DNA of 32,116 bases, taken from NCBI GenBank assembly GCA_002296055.1, contig DBHE01000217.1, forward strand, positions 1 through 32,116, given 5' to 3'. The number at the start of each line of letters is the position of its first letter. The first letter of the stretch is position 1. The stretch is from Pseudomonadaceae bacterium UBA836. Lineage in GTDB: Bacteria; Pseudomonadota; Gammaproteobacteria; Pseudomonadales; Pseudomonadaceae. The position numbers were made by a program, and so were the translations under genes. This document shows, in pieces, positions 20,739 through 29,616 of this stretch. A model generated the notes under the pieces. It worked only from the letters and a program-made list of their open reading frames with translations. It ran no database searches and was not told where the DNA came from.

Positions 20739-20751
20739 CGCAAAAAGCCTA

Positions 20752-21567
20752 TCACCGCCGCGTCCACCGCGGCGGTCGCTTCTCCAGAAAGGCGTTAACC
20801 CCCTCCACCGTATCCTCCAGCTCGAACAGATCGACGAAGTGCTCCCGCTCACTGGCCAGCAAGGAATTTAATGGCTGGTTACGCGCACCCTGAATCAGCT
20901 GCTTGCAGTAGCGCACAGCGGTAGGACTCTGACGCGCCACCTGAGCTGCCAGACGCAGAGCCACCGCCACCGACTGCCCCTGCTCTACACACTCCTGGAC
21001 CAGACCGATACGTTCGGCCCGCACGCCGTCGACCCGCTCCCCGCAGAGAATCATGCGCTTGGCCCACCCTTCGCCGACCAACCAGGCCAGCGCCTGCGTA
21101 CCACCGGCGCAGGGCAGCAATCCGACACCGGCCTCTGGCAAGGCCAGCTGCGCCTGCCGCTCGGCAATGCGGATATCGCAGGCCAGCGCGCACTCCAGCC
21201 CGCCACCCATCGCATAGCCGTTGATGGCCGCAATGGTGACGCCGGAGAAATCGCGCAACGCCTCAAAGGCCGCGCCAAACAGGCGGGCCATTTCCCGCGC
21301 CCGGGCCGCATCGCCATCAGCGAACATATTCAGATCAGCACCTGCGGAAAAGAAACGCTCACCGCGGCCAGTCAGCACCAGCGCGTAGATATCCGGATCG
21401 GCGTTCAGGTGATGCAACAACTCGGGCAAGCCGTGCAGGCTGTCGGAATCCCAGGTATTGGCTGGCGGGTTATCAATGGTAACCAACGCCGTATGGCCGG
21501 CCTTCTGCACCACCAGCTTGTCGGTGCGCGGCACAAGCGCGGTATAGGGTTGCAGTGCATGCTCCAT
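20752..21567 (-). CDS. Enoyl-CoA hydratase/isomerase family protein
   Basis: Crotonase-fold enzyme of 271 residues. The oxyanion-hole segments (SAGADLNMF and AMGGGLECAL) are present. Both catalytic glutamates of true hydratases are found, in GGGLECA and ALPEAGVG, so it probably hydrates enoyl-CoA. The substrate cannot be told. The ATG at 21567 is chosen because TTGGAG lies about 7 nt upstream; an upstream TTG at 21579 is less likely. It stands alone, with no other beta-oxidation gene nearby, 74 bp after ung. Confidence 0.88.
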   Translation of the reverse strand: MEHALQPYTALVPRTDKLVVQKAGHTALVTIDNPPANTWDSDSLHGLPELLHHLNADPDIYALVLTGRGERFFSAGADLNMFADGDAARAREMARLFGAAFEALRDFSGVTIAAINGYAMGGGLECALACDIRIAERQAQLALPEAGVGLLPCAGGTQALAWLVGEGWAKRMILCGERVDGVRAERIGLVQECVEQGQSVAVALRLAAQVARQSPTAVRYCKQLIQGARNQPLNSLLASEREHFVDLFELEDTVEGVNAFLEKRPPRWTRR

Positions 21568-21641
21568 GACAGTCTCCAACTCACGCCGGAGCGACTCGCC
21601 AGCAGGCGCACTGAGCGCCGCCGCGAGCCTGGCCCCGGAGG

Positions 21642-22337
21642 CTAACGGGGAAGATCAGGCAGGCGCCAGTCGATGGGCGCCCGCCCATGACTGACAAGAT
21701 AGTCGTTGGCGGCGGAAAAGTGGCCGTTGCCGATAAATCCGCGATGGGCGGACAACGGGGAAGGATGTACCGAGGTCAGCACGCAATGACGTTCACGGTC
21801 GATCTGCTCGCCCTTGCGCTGGGCATAACTGCCCCAGAGCATAAACACGCAATGCTCACGTTGCGCATTGATCAGCTCGATAACCTTCGAAGTAAAACGC
21901 TCCCAACCGCGCTTGGCATGGGACCCAGCCTGCGCCTGCTCAACCGTCAGCACCGCATTGAGCAGCAGAACGCCCTGCTCCGCCCAGGACTGCAAGCAGC
22001 CATGGGGCGGAATGGGGAACCCCAAATCGCGATGGATTTCCTTGAAGATATTCTGCAGCGATGGCGGCGTGCGCACACCGGGCGGCACCGAGAAGCTCAG
22101 CCCGTGGGCCTGCCCCGGGCCGTGATAGGGGTCCTGACCGATGATTACCACGCGGACCTGGTCCAGCGCCGTAGAGTTAAGCGCATTGAAGACCTGCGGC
22201 CCTGGCGGAAAGATTGTCTTGCCGGCAGCCTTCTCCTGCTGCAAGAAGCTGCGCAGCTGCTGCATGTACGGCTGTTCAAACTCGCCCTGCAGCTCGACCA
22301 GCCAGCTATCGTCCAGTTGAATTGGCCGCTCACCCAC
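21642..22337 (-). CDS. ung: Uracil-DNA glycosylase (family 1)
   Basis: Removes uracil from DNA to start base-excision repair. The 231-residue protein has the water-activating Asp69 in GQDPYHG, the Leu-loop [10 protein letters not shown] with catalytic His191, and the conserved [11 protein letters not shown] strand. Length is normal. The start is GTG at 22337 with a strong GGAGGAA about 8 nt upstream. It begins 3 bp after the stop of a small membrane-anchored orphan, so the two are almost certainly co-transcribed. Confidence 0.97.
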   Translation of the reverse strand: MGERPIQLDDSWLVELQGEFEQPYMQQLRSFLQQEKAAGKTIFPPGPQVFNALNSTALDQVRVVIIGQDPYHGPGQAHGLSFSVPPGVRTPPSLQNIFKEIHRDLGFPIPPHGCLQSWAEQGVLLLNAVLTVEQAQAGSHAKRGWERFTSKVIELINAQREHCVFMLWGSYAQRKGEQIDRERHCVLTSVHPSPLSAHRGFIGNGHFSAANDYLVSHGRAPIDWRLPDLPR

Positions 22338-22340
22338 TAC

Positions 22341-22673
22341 TTATTCCTCCAGTGCCGGAACCACCTGATTGACGCACCGCACCACCCGGTCGCGATTATC
22401 ACGCAGCACGCCGGACAGGCCATTCATGTGGCTAGCGTGCAGCACCAGAATGCCATCCACACACTCAGCCTCGTGCTTGGCCGGATTGCTACGCAGATTA
22501 CCCGCCTCCTCAGAGCCCACAGTTACCACGCGGTAGTCAGCCAGCTCGAGGCCCTTCTCGGGATTAACGAAATTGAGATAGCCATACAGGTGCAGCACCG
22601 CAACGGTCAGCACCACAGTGACGATGGCGGTGAGGATAAGGGGTAGCTTGTTGATTTCCTGCGCTTGCGACAT
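22341..22673 (-). CDS. Small membrane-anchored hypothetical protein
   Basis: I do not recognise this 110-residue protein. It has one N-terminal transmembrane segment (about 11-31, PLILTAIVTVVLTVAVLHLYG) without a signal-peptidase site. An about 75-residue soluble part follows with two cysteines (in AECVDG and VRCVNQ) that could form a disulfide if periplasmic. The ATG is preceded by CGGAG. It lies between the QEGLA-motif gene (12 bp upstream) and ung (3 bp downstream), so it is probably co-transcribed with both. The function is unknown. Confidence 0.75.
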   Translation of the reverse strand: MSQAQEINKLPLILTAIVTVVLTVAVLHLYGYLNFVNPEKGLELADYRVVTVGSEEAGNLRSNPAKHEAECVDGILVLHASHMNGLSGVLRDNRDRVVRCVNQVVPALEE

Positions 22674-22685
22674 CAGTAACTCCGC

Positions 22686-23966
22686 TTACAGAATATTGGC
22701 GTAGTCGGCTTCGACCCGCTCCAGACTCAGATTATTGAGAAAGCCCGAGAAACACATCCAGGCACTCAGGGCGTTGAGATCAGCAAAGGGCGCCGGCAGA
22801 TAGCGCGGCGGCACCACCAGCCCCTCTTCCACCAGTTGCCCCAAGGTACGCATGTCTTCCAGCGTGGTCTTGCCACAAAACAGCAGCGGAATTTGCTGCA
22901 GCTTGCCTTTACGCACCGCCAGCTGAATGTAGTTGTAGGTGAGGATAAACCCCTTCAGGTAAACCAGATCCTTGGTAAACGGCAGCCCTTCGCTGGAGGA
23001 GCCACGGAATACGCGGCTGGCATTGTTGTAGCTGTCGTCGCGCGAGTAGCCTTCGTTCCGGTAAAACTGAAAGACATCCAGGAAGTTGCCCCCGGTCTCG
23101 GCAATCTGAATCGCGCGAGTGCGATCGGTCAGCTTGCGCAGGCGCGCCGGGTAGGAGTTGAAGGTCAGCACCTCCATCAGAATCGCCAGGCCTTCCTGAG
23201 TGACCGTAGAAGACGGCGGCCCCTTGGCCAGGAAGGTACAGATTGGCTGATGCTGGCCGTTCAGACTGGTCGCCACGTGCACCATGCCCTCGTGCACGGC
23301 AAGAATATTCAGATCCCGTTGATTGAACAGCGCATCAGTGCGGATCTTGATGTAATCCGCTCCAGCAGCGGCATCAGCAACAATACCGTCGGACTCAAAT
23401 ACCCGCACCGCCTGGTCATCCGGAAACGCCTCATTCATGCGCGCCTGGAGAATCTCGACTGCTTCTGGCGCAGCAATGGTCTTGGGCTCTCGGGCCAGGT
23501 CAGTACGCGCAATATTCTTCAGCGACTCGCTCAGCGTGATACCCAGATCGGTCAGGGTCGGATCACCCGCGTGAAAAGCATCAGAGGCCGCGCCGTAAAG
23601 CTCTTGCGAGATCAGGCCAAAATCCTGGGTGCCACGCGCCTCCAGCATGCGGATAACCATGCGGTACTCGCGACACATGCGCCGCATAATCTGCCCAACC
23701 GGGTTGAAACTCCCCAGCTGGCGAGTGATGTCGCGCTCGATATCCTGAAAAATCTGCCGCCGCTCGGCCGGATCAAAGCTCAGCGGACGCTGAGCGTAGT
23801 AATCCGCCGTCACCTCCGGCAGCGCCTTGCAGCGTTTCTTGAAAAACGCATCGCGAATGCCATCGTCCCACTTGATGGCATCCAGCACCCGAATCGGCGC
23901 CTGCGCCTCGACAATGCGGTCGGACAGACTGCGGATGACTAGCTGATACTGCTCACTCTGTTTCAC
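22686..23966 (-). CDS. QEGLA-motif (DUF1704) predicted metallopeptidase
   Basis: The 426-residue protein belongs to the DUF1704 family, often labelled flavohemoglobin expression-modulating QEGLA-motif protein. It has an HExxxH zinc-site pattern (His225, Glu226, His230 in VHEGMVH) and the QEGLA motif at 257-261, whose glutamate is a plausible third ligand. The eukaryotic relative MATCAP, also DUF1704, is a tubulin tyrosine carboxypeptidase, so a peptidase activity is likely; the substrate is unknown. The GTG start at 23966 is chosen because AGGGAG lies upstream and the reading frame beyond it runs into an inverted repeat. It leads a group with the orphan and ung. Confidence 0.85.
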   Translation of the reverse strand: MKQSEQYQLVIRSLSDRIVEAQAPIRVLDAIKWDDGIRDAFFKKRCKALPEVTADYYAQRPLSFDPAERRQIFQDIERDITRQLGSFNPVGQIMRRMCREYRMVIRMLEARGTQDFGLISQELYGAASDAFHAGDPTLTDLGITLSESLKNIARTDLAREPKTIAAPEAVEILQARMNEAFPDDQAVRVFESDGIVADAAAGADYIKIRTDALFNQRDLNILAVHEGMVHVATSLNGQHQPICTFLAKGPPSSTVTQEGLAILMEVLTFNSYPARLRKLTDRTRAIQIAETGGNFLDVFQFYRNEGYSRDDSYNNASRVFRGSSSEGLPFTKDLVYLKGFILTYNYIQLAVRKGKLQQIPLLFCGKTTLEDMRTLGQLVEEGLVVPPRYLPAPFADLNALSAWMCFSGFLNNLSLERVEADYANIL

Positions 23967-23985
23967 GGGGTAGCTCCCTTGGGTC

Positions 23986-24126
23986 GCAGCTGCAAGCTTC
24001 AAGCCGCACGCTATAAGCTGTCCATGCAGTCCCGTACTCTCGCAGGTTACACGAACCAGCCGATAATCATCATAGCCCTGATACAACTCGCACTGCTTGC
24101 CACTTGTAGCTTGCGGCTTGCAGCTG
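23986..24126. repeat. Diverged intergenic inverted repeat between lysS and the QEGLA gene
   Basis: Left arm 23987-24017 begins CAGCTGCAAG and continues CCGCACGCTATAAG after a 7-nt insertion. The reverse complement of the right arm (24126 down to about 24103) reads CAGCTGCAAG then CCGCAAGCTACAAG. That is about 24 paired bases with two mismatches and one indel, around a roughly 75-bp centre. It resembles the CTTGCAGCTTGAAG-type intergenic repeats common in Pseudomonas genomes; family membership is an inference. The space between lysS and the QEGLA start (167 bp) holds no other gene. Confidence 0.6.
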
Positions 24127-24145
24127 AAACGGCTTACGCCGTTTC
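24126..24145 (-). terminator. Hairpin spanning the lysS stop codon
   Basis: A perfect 8-bp stem GAAACGGC / GCCGTTTC with a 4-nt loop. The lysS TAA falls in and beside the loop. There is no T-run after it on the minus strand, so it is not a standard intrinsic terminator. It abuts the inverted repeat and may act with it as a transcript 3' end. Confidence 0.4.
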
Positions 24146-25639
24146 TGGCCGCATGTGCGGGAACAAAATCACATCGCGAATCGACGGCGAGTTGGTCAGC
24201 AGCATCACCAGGCGGTCGATACCGATGCCTTCCCCTGCTGTCGGCGGCATGCCGTACTCCAGCGCACGAACAAAGTCGGCATCGTAGTGCATGGCTTCGT
24301 CGTCACCGGCGTCCTTCTCGGCTACCTGAGCCAGGAAGCGCTCGGCTTGATCTTCGGCATCGTTAAGCTCCGAGTAGGCATTGGCGATCTCACGGCCACC
24401 GATGAACAGCTCAAAGCGATCAGTCACGTTCGGGTTCTGATCGTTACGACGCGCCAGCGGAGACACTTCAAACGGATACTCGGTAATGAAGTGCGGCTGC
24501 TCCAGCTTACTCTCGACCAGCTCTTCGAAAATCATCACCTGCAGCTTGCCCAGCCCCTCGTGACCCAGCACCTTGGCGCCGGCTTTCTTGGCGATGGCGC
24601 GCGCCTTCTCGACATCGTTGAGGTCGGCTTCGGTGATGTCCGGGTTGTACTTGAGGATGGAGTCGTAGACCGACAGACGAACGAAGGGCTCGCCAAAATG
24701 GAATACCTTGTCGCCGTAGGGCACGTCAGTGGTGCCGAGTACCGCCTGTGCCAGCTCGCGGAACAGCTCTTCGGTCAGGTCCATGTTGTCGTTGTAGTCC
24801 GCGTAGGCCTGATAGAACTCCAACATGGTGAATTCGGGGTTGTGGCGCGTCGAGACACCTTCGTTACGGAAGTTGCGGTTGATCTCGAACACCTTCTCAA
24901 AACCGCCGACGACCAGGCGCTTGAGATACAGCTCCGGCGCGATACGCAGGAACATCGCCATATCCAGCGCGTTATGGTGCGTTTCAAACGGTTTGGCCGC
25001 CGCGCCGCCCGGGATGGTCTGCAGCATCGGCGTTTCGACTTCCAGGAAGCCGCGTTCGTTAAGGAAGCGGCGAATGTGGGCGATCACCTGCGAGCGCACA
25101 CGGAAAGTGTGGCGCGCTTCTTCATTGACGATCAGGTCAACATAGCGCTGACGGTAGCGCTGCTCGGTGTCGGTCAGGCCATGATGCTTGTCTGGCAGCG
25201 GACGCAGCGACTTGGTCAGCAGGCGTACGTTTTTCATGTGTACATAAAGATCGCCCTTGCCCGAGCGCGCCAGCGTGCCTTCAGCGGCGATGATGTCACC
25301 CAGGTCCCAGGTCTTGATCGCTTCCAGCGTCTCGGCCGGCAGGCCCTTGCGGTCAACGTAAACCTGCAAGCGGCCGGAGGTGTCCTGAAGCACCATAAAG
25401 GCACCGCGGTTGAGCATGATACGACCGGCAATCTTGACCGGAATGGCCGCTGCTTCCAGCTCTTCCTTGCTCTTGCCCTCATACGCCTTTTGCAGGTCAG
25501 CGCACAGGCTGTCGCGGCGGAAGTCGTTGGGGAAGGCGATGCCCTGCTCGCGCGCGGTGGCCAGTTTGGCCTTGCGCTGGGCGATCAGCTGGTTTTCTTC
25601 CTCATGTTGGGCTTGCAGGTCTTGTGGCTGGTCGGTCAT
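24134..25639 (-). CDS. lysS: Lysyl-tRNA synthetase, class II
   Basis: Charges tRNA-Lys. The 501-residue protein has an N-terminal OB-fold anticodon-binding domain (about 60-165). Class II motif 2 ([18 protein letters not shown]) and motif 3 ([12 protein letters not shown] ... [12 protein letters not shown]) are clear. Length is typical. It lies 79 bp after prfB, the conserved prfB-lysS pair. No strong ribosome-binding sequence precedes the ATG. A stem-loop covers the stop codon. Confidence 0.97.
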   Translation of the reverse strand: MTDQPQDLQAQHEEENQLIAQRKAKLATAREQGIAFPNDFRRDSLCADLQKAYEGKSKEELEAAAIPVKIAGRIMLNRGAFMVLQDTSGRLQVYVDRKGLPAETLEAIKTWDLGDIIAAEGTLARSGKGDLYVHMKNVRLLTKSLRPLPDKHHGLTDTEQRYRQRYVDLIVNEEARHTFRVRSQVIAHIRRFLNERGFLEVETPMLQTIPGGAAAKPFETHHNALDMAMFLRIAPELYLKRLVVGGFEKVFEINRNFRNEGVSTRHNPEFTMLEFYQAYADYNDNMDLTEELFRELAQAVLGTTDVPYGDKVFHFGEPFVRLSVYDSILKYNPDITEADLNDVEKARAIAKKAGAKVLGHEGLGKLQVMIFEELVESKLEQPHFITEYPFEVSPLARRNDQNPNVTDRFELFIGGREIANAYSELNDAEDQAERFLAQVAEKDAGDDEAMHYDADFVRALEYGMPPTAGEGIGIDRLVMLLTNSPSIRDVILFPHMRPETA

Positions 25640-25718
25640 GTCGGTGAATCCCGGAAAAAATCAATTCGGTTGTCGGCCCGCAGCGCGGGCCATGGCAGTG
25701 TCTCTTGCGGCGGCTGGT

Positions 25719-26814
25719 TTAGAGCCCCTTCTTCAGGCTGGCCTCGATGAACTCGTCGAGGTCACCGTCCAGTACCGCGTTGCAGTTGCTGTTCTCAATG
25801 CCGGTGCGCAAATCCTTGATGCGCGACTGGTCGAGCACGTAGGAGCGAATCTGGTGCCCCCAGCCGATATCGGACTTGGTGTCTTCCAGCGCCTGAGCGG
25901 CCTCGGTGCGCTTCATCATTTCCAGCTCGTACAACTTGGCACGCAACATCTTCATGGCGTGGTCCTTGTTGGCGTGCTGCGAGCGCTGGTTCTGGCAACT
26001 GACCACGGTGTTGGTCGGAATGTGGGTAATCCGTACCGCCGAGTCGGTGGTGTTAACGTGCTGACCACCGGCACCCGATGAACGATAGGTGTCGATACGC
26101 AAGTCTGCCGGGTTGATATCAATTTCGATATCGTCATCAATCTCGGGGGAGGCAAACACCGCCGAGAACGAGGTGTGACGGCGGTTGCCGGAGTCAAACG
26201 GACTCTTGCGCACCAGGCGGTGTACGCCAATTTCGGTACGCAGCCAGCCAAAGGCGTATTCGCCGCGGATGTGCACGGTCGCGCTCTTGATACCGGCGAC
26301 TTCGCCCTCGGACAGTTCAACAATTTCCGCATCAAAGCCGTGCTGATCCGCCCAGCGCAGATACATGCGCAGCAAAATGTTGGCCCAATCCTGCGCTTCG
26401 GTACCGCCAGAGCCGGCCTGAATATCCAGATAGCAGTTGTTGGCGTCCATATCACCGCTGAACATGCGGCGGAATTCGAGCTTCTCAAGCGCCTCTTGCA
26501 GACGCTGCAGCTCGGCTACCACATCATCAACCGCGCCTTGGTCGCCCTCTTCGGCGGCCATTTCGAGCAGCTCGCCAGCGTCGGCCAGGCCACCGCTCAT
26601 CTCATCCAGGGTGCCGACAATCTCGGCCAGCTGGGCACGCTCACGCCCGAGGTTCTGGGCACGCTCGGGTTCATTCCAGACGCTGGGGTCTTCCAGTTCG
26701 CGCTCTACTTCGGTCAGACGATCACGTTTGTGATCGTAGTCAAAGATACCCCCTGATGGTTTCAGAGCGGCTGCGCAGATCTTTGATGGTGTTCAGAATC
26801 GGATTGATTTCCAT
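25719..26814 (-). CDS. prfB: Peptide chain release factor 2 with programmed +1 frameshift
   Basis: RF2 ends translation at UAA and UGA. The ATG at 26814 opens a 24-codon reading frame ([13 protein letters not shown]...RGYL) that stops at an in-frame UGA, codon 25 (26742-26740). The site reads AGGGGGTATCTTTGAC: an internal Shine-Dalgarno-like AGGGGG, then CUU UGA, the classical +1 slip site. Skipping the T at 26742 continues as [13 protein letters not shown] and gives 364 residues. The SPF recognition motif falls at 204-206 and the catalytic GGQ at 249-251, almost identical in position to E. coli RF2. The shift is an autoregulatory device, not a mutation. lysS follows. Confidence 0.97.
26735..26755 (-). 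promoter_or_regulatory. prfB programmed +1 frameshift site
   Basis: On the minus strand AGGGGG (26754-26749) is followed, after TAT, by CTT TGA C (26745-26739). The Shine-Dalgarno-like run pairs with 16S rRNA in the translating ribosome and pushes it forward one base when RF2 is scarce and the UGA is read slowly. Every element of the well-studied E. coli site is present. Confidence 0.95.
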
Positions 26815-26889
26815 GGTGACGGACCCCGGCAGGCAAAAGCCGCCATTGTAGCGGAAATCACACAGGGAGTGCAGCGCTGCTCGGTACGC

Positions 26890-27312
26890 TCAGGCGCGGG
26901 CAGCAAAGGCGCGCAAAAACACCAGCGTACCTATGCCCCAAAGCGCATTGAGGATAAATCCAATAGCAAAACGCGGCGCAAACTGCTGCCAGTCCAGCCC
27001 ATAGCCCTTGAGCGGAAACACCACCAACAGCGCCACCAGAGTCAGCGCCACACCGCCGAACAAAGCCGCCTTGAGCCAAAGCCACTGCTTATCCATGCGC
27101 GACAGCGCAACCACCAGCACCAGTCCCCAGACGCCGCCCCAGAAGGCGGACGAAACAACCGCCGGAACGCCCAGCGGCTCAGTGGCAGTCAGGGCAAAGG
27201 CCGGAAACGGGACAACACCGAGTCCGTGCAGCAATGCCAACGCCGGCTGATGAAAACAGAAGACCGCCAAAAAGCCTGCCACAAACGCCAGAAACCCGTT
27301 TCGCATGAGCAT
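26890..27312 (-). CDS. Hypothetical four-helix membrane protein
   Basis: I cannot name this family. The 140-residue protein is nearly all hydrophobic, with four likely transmembrane helices (about 7-28, 48-70, 80-98 and 112-133) and short polar loops. The start is uncertain between ATGs at 27312 and 27306; the GGGGCTTG just upstream could serve either. It lies 19 bp after the globin-coupled GGDEF-EAL gene and 75 bp before prfB, so co-transcription with the cyclic-di-GMP enzyme is likely. No catalytic motif is visible. Confidence 0.78.
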   Translation of the reverse strand: MLMRNGFLAFVAGFLAVFCFHQPALALLHGLGVVPFPAFALTATEPLGVPAVVSSAFWGGVWGLVLVVALSRMDKQWLWLKAALFGGVALTLVALLVVFPLKGYGLDWQQFAPRFAIGFILNALWGIGTLVFLRAFAARA

Positions 27313-27331
27313 CAAGCCCCGTCTGCCAATG

Positions 27332-29602
27332 TCACTGCACTATAGCAGTTGCCGCACTCGTCTCCAGCAACGGCGTCTCCGGTGATTCGATCACCGACAG
27401 CCGCTGCAGCACCGGATGAATCGCCGCCGCCGACTGCGGTCGACTGAACCAGTAGCCTTGCACAAACTGGCAGCCCTCGTTGTGCAGAAAATCCATCTGC
27501 TCGGGCGTTTCGATACCTTCGGCAATCACGTCCATATCCAAGCCCTTACCCAAGCCAATGATGGCTCGACTGATGGCCTTGAGCCGCTCGTCGTTGGGTG
27601 CCTTGGTGATAAAGCTTTTATCCACCTTGATGATATGCAGCGGATAACGGTGCAGGTAACCCAGGGAGGAAAAGCCGGTGCCAAAATCATCCAGCGCAAT
27701 GCGTACGCCCATGCTCTCCAGTTCGCGCAATGCCGCCAGGGTGTCGGGCCCATCGCGCATCAGCAAACTTTCGGTTATTTCCAGCACCAGACTCGCGGCT
27801 GGCAAGTTGGTTTCCTTGAGAATCTGCGCCACCCGATCAGCAAAACCCGGCTCTTGCAGTTGGCGGCTGGACAGGTTGACCGAACAGCGCAGCCCCGCAA
27901 GCCCCTGCTGGTGCCACTGACGTACCTGAGTGCAGGCCTGACGCAGCACCCACTCGCCCACCGCGACGATCTCACCTGACTCCTCCAGCACTGGAATAAA
28001 CTCGTCCGGAGGCACCATCCGCTCGCCCTGCCACCAGCGCAACAGCGCCTCTACTCCGACCACCAAAGCGCGGCCGGCCGATACCTGGACGATGGGCTGG
28101 TAGTACAGCTCGAACTGGTCACGACTCAGCGCTTCACTGAGGGCGTTTTCAAGGTTAAGCCGTTGCGTCGCTTCTTCCTGCAGGCTGTCGTTGTACAGCG
28201 CCAGCTGCCCCTTGCCGTAGGCCTTGGCGCGGTAGAGCGCCAAGTCAGCCTCACGCAGAGCGTCTTGCTCATCGCCGTGCCCTTTCATTGGCGCCACGCC
28301 AATACTCACGCTGACAGCCAGCCGGCGCGAGCCGGCAACGATTGGATACTGCAAGGCATGCATGATGCGCTTACCAACCAGCTCGGCGTCATGCGGCTGG
28401 GCCAGGTCATCCAGCAAAACGACAAACTCGTCCCCACCAAAACGACCGAGGTGGTCTCCGGGGCGCAGGCAGCGTTCGATACGCTTGGCAACCTGAATCA
28501 GCACCTGATCGCCTGTTTGGTGACCCAGGCTTTCGTTGATCAGCTTGAAGCGATCCAGGTCGATAAACAGCACCGCAGCATGCCGCGCCCCGGGCTTGGC
28601 CTGGCGCTGCAGCGCCTGACTCAGCAACTCACCAACCTGCTGGCGGTTGGGCAGACCAGTCAGTGCATCATGCAGGGCCTGATGCGCCAACGCCTGCTCG
28701 GTTTGCTTACGCTGGCTGATATCGGTGAGCGAGCCCGCAAGCAGACGCTCACCCTGACGGTCCGTGGAAGCCACAGCACGAATCATCACCCAGATCAGGC
28801 GACCCCAGCTATCGCGTAGCTGGCACTCGACATGCAAAAAAGCCTGCCGCCCGTCCAGGTGCGCCTGCAGTGCAGCCAGGAAGCTGCCCCGCTGTGCCTC
28901 AGGAATCAGCGCTGTCCAGTCGCTCAGGATGCGCGGAGCGCGAGCAGCATCCAGCCCGAGCATGGCTAACCAGCGGTCAGACAGATACAGGCGGTCGTCT
29001 TCGACATGCCACTCCCAAAGCCCGTCGTTGGCGCCACGAACAGCGCGTGCATAGCGATCTTCGCTGGCCTGCAACGCCTGCTTGTCCGCAGCAATATGGG
29101 TATCGGCGGTCAGAGAGATATCAAAAAAGGCCGCCTTGAGCAGGCAGCCGTACAACTGCTCAGCCAGCTTTGGCTCGCTGCGCCAATGGCGATTGATCGC
29201 CTTGTGCATGAAGTCTAGATAGAAATGAAAGCCCGCCAGATACCACTTGAGCTCCACGCCCAGGCGCTCGTGGGCCAACCCCACCAGCAGCCGCAAACGG
29301 GCGTACTGCATGTCGTAAGGGCCACGCAGCAACTGCTGAAAATAACCCTGCTGCAGAACCTGCAACTGCTCCCTGCGACCAGGCTCGGCGAGCAGTTCGG
29401 CGCTACCTTCAATACTGTTGAGGTGCGCAAGTAACCCTTCGATACAGTCGGCGTGCAAACGGTCCAGCGCTGGCAAATGCGCTGCCAGACAGTCAAAACC
29501 CGGCTCCCCCATCAGCAACAGGCGCAGCCGCTGGCGTACCTCATCAGGGTTGAGCCCAAGTTGGCGCTGCATGTTGAGCAACTTCTGTTTCAGATCCGGC
29601 AC
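27332..29602 (-). CDS. Globin-coupled PAS-GGDEF-EAL protein (cyclic-di-GMP synthesis/degradation)
   Basis: Bifunctional-type cyclic-di-GMP enzyme of 756 residues. The N-terminal about 150 residues look like a globin-coupled sensor: a helix with His111 in GLAHERLGVELKWYLAGF fits the haem-ligand F-helix pattern of such proteins. A PAS domain follows (about 181-299). The cyclase has intact GGDEF at 389-393 and an RxxD inhibitory site (RPGD, 380-383). The EAL domain keeps EALLRW (518), NLSSRQ, ITES, DDFGTGFSSLGYL, KVDKSF, AEGIE and QGYW, so both halves could be active. The GTG start has AGGGGC upstream; the frame stays open to an ATG at 29755 through a repeat element. An oxygen- or NO-responsive role is inferred. 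Confidence 0.9.
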   Translation of the reverse strand: MPDLKQKLLNMQRQLGLNPDEVRQRLRLLLMGEPGFDCLAAHLPALDRLHADCIEGLLAHLNSIEGSAELLAEPGRREQLQVLQQGYFQQLLRGPYDMQYARLRLLVGLAHERLGVELKWYLAGFHFYLDFMHKAINRHWRSEPKLAEQLYGCLLKAAFFDISLTADTHIAADKQALQASEDRYARAVRGANDGLWEWHVEDDRLYLSDRWLAMLGLDAARAPRILSDWTALIPEAQRGSFLAALQAHLDGRQAFLHVECQLRDSWGRLIWVMIRAVASTDRQGERLLAGSLTDISQRKQTEQALAHQALHDALTGLPNRQQVGELLSQALQRQAKPGARHAAVLFIDLDRFKLINESLGHQTGDQVLIQVAKRIERCLRPGDHLGRFGGDEFVVLLDDLAQPHDAELVGKRIMHALQYPIVAGSRRLAVSVSIGVAPMKGHGDEQDALREADLALYRAKAYGKGQLALYNDSLQEEATQRLNLENALSEALSRDQFELYYQPIVQVSAGRALVVGVEALLRWWQGERMVPPDEFIPVLEESGEIVAVGEWVLRQACTQVRQWHQQGLAGLRCSVNLSSRQLQEPGFADRVAQILKETNLPAASLVLEITESLLMRDGPDTLAALRELESMGVRIALDDFGTGFSSLGYLHRYPLHIIKVDKSFITKAPNDERLKAISRAIIGLGKGLDMDVIAEGIETPEQMDFLHNEGCQFVQGYWFSRPQSAAAIHPVLQRLSVIESPETPLLETSAATAIVQ

Positions 29603-29616
29603 TACTTGGCCCCTGG

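Noticed and set aside
23967..24086. N-terminal extension of the QEGLA protein to 24086
   Set aside because: The added 40 residues are encoded by the intergenic inverted repeat, whereas the GTG at 23966 has AGGGAG at good spacing.
24155..25750. 531-residue open frame on the plus strand opposite lysS
   Set aside because: lysS has unmistakable class II synthetase motifs across this span. The opposing frame has no recognisable domain and is a codon-bias shadow.
26740..26742. In-frame TGA in prfB suggesting a pseudogene
   Set aside because: The surrounding AGGGGG-TAT-CTT-TGA-C is the programmed frameshift site of RF2, and the joined product has normal length and motifs.
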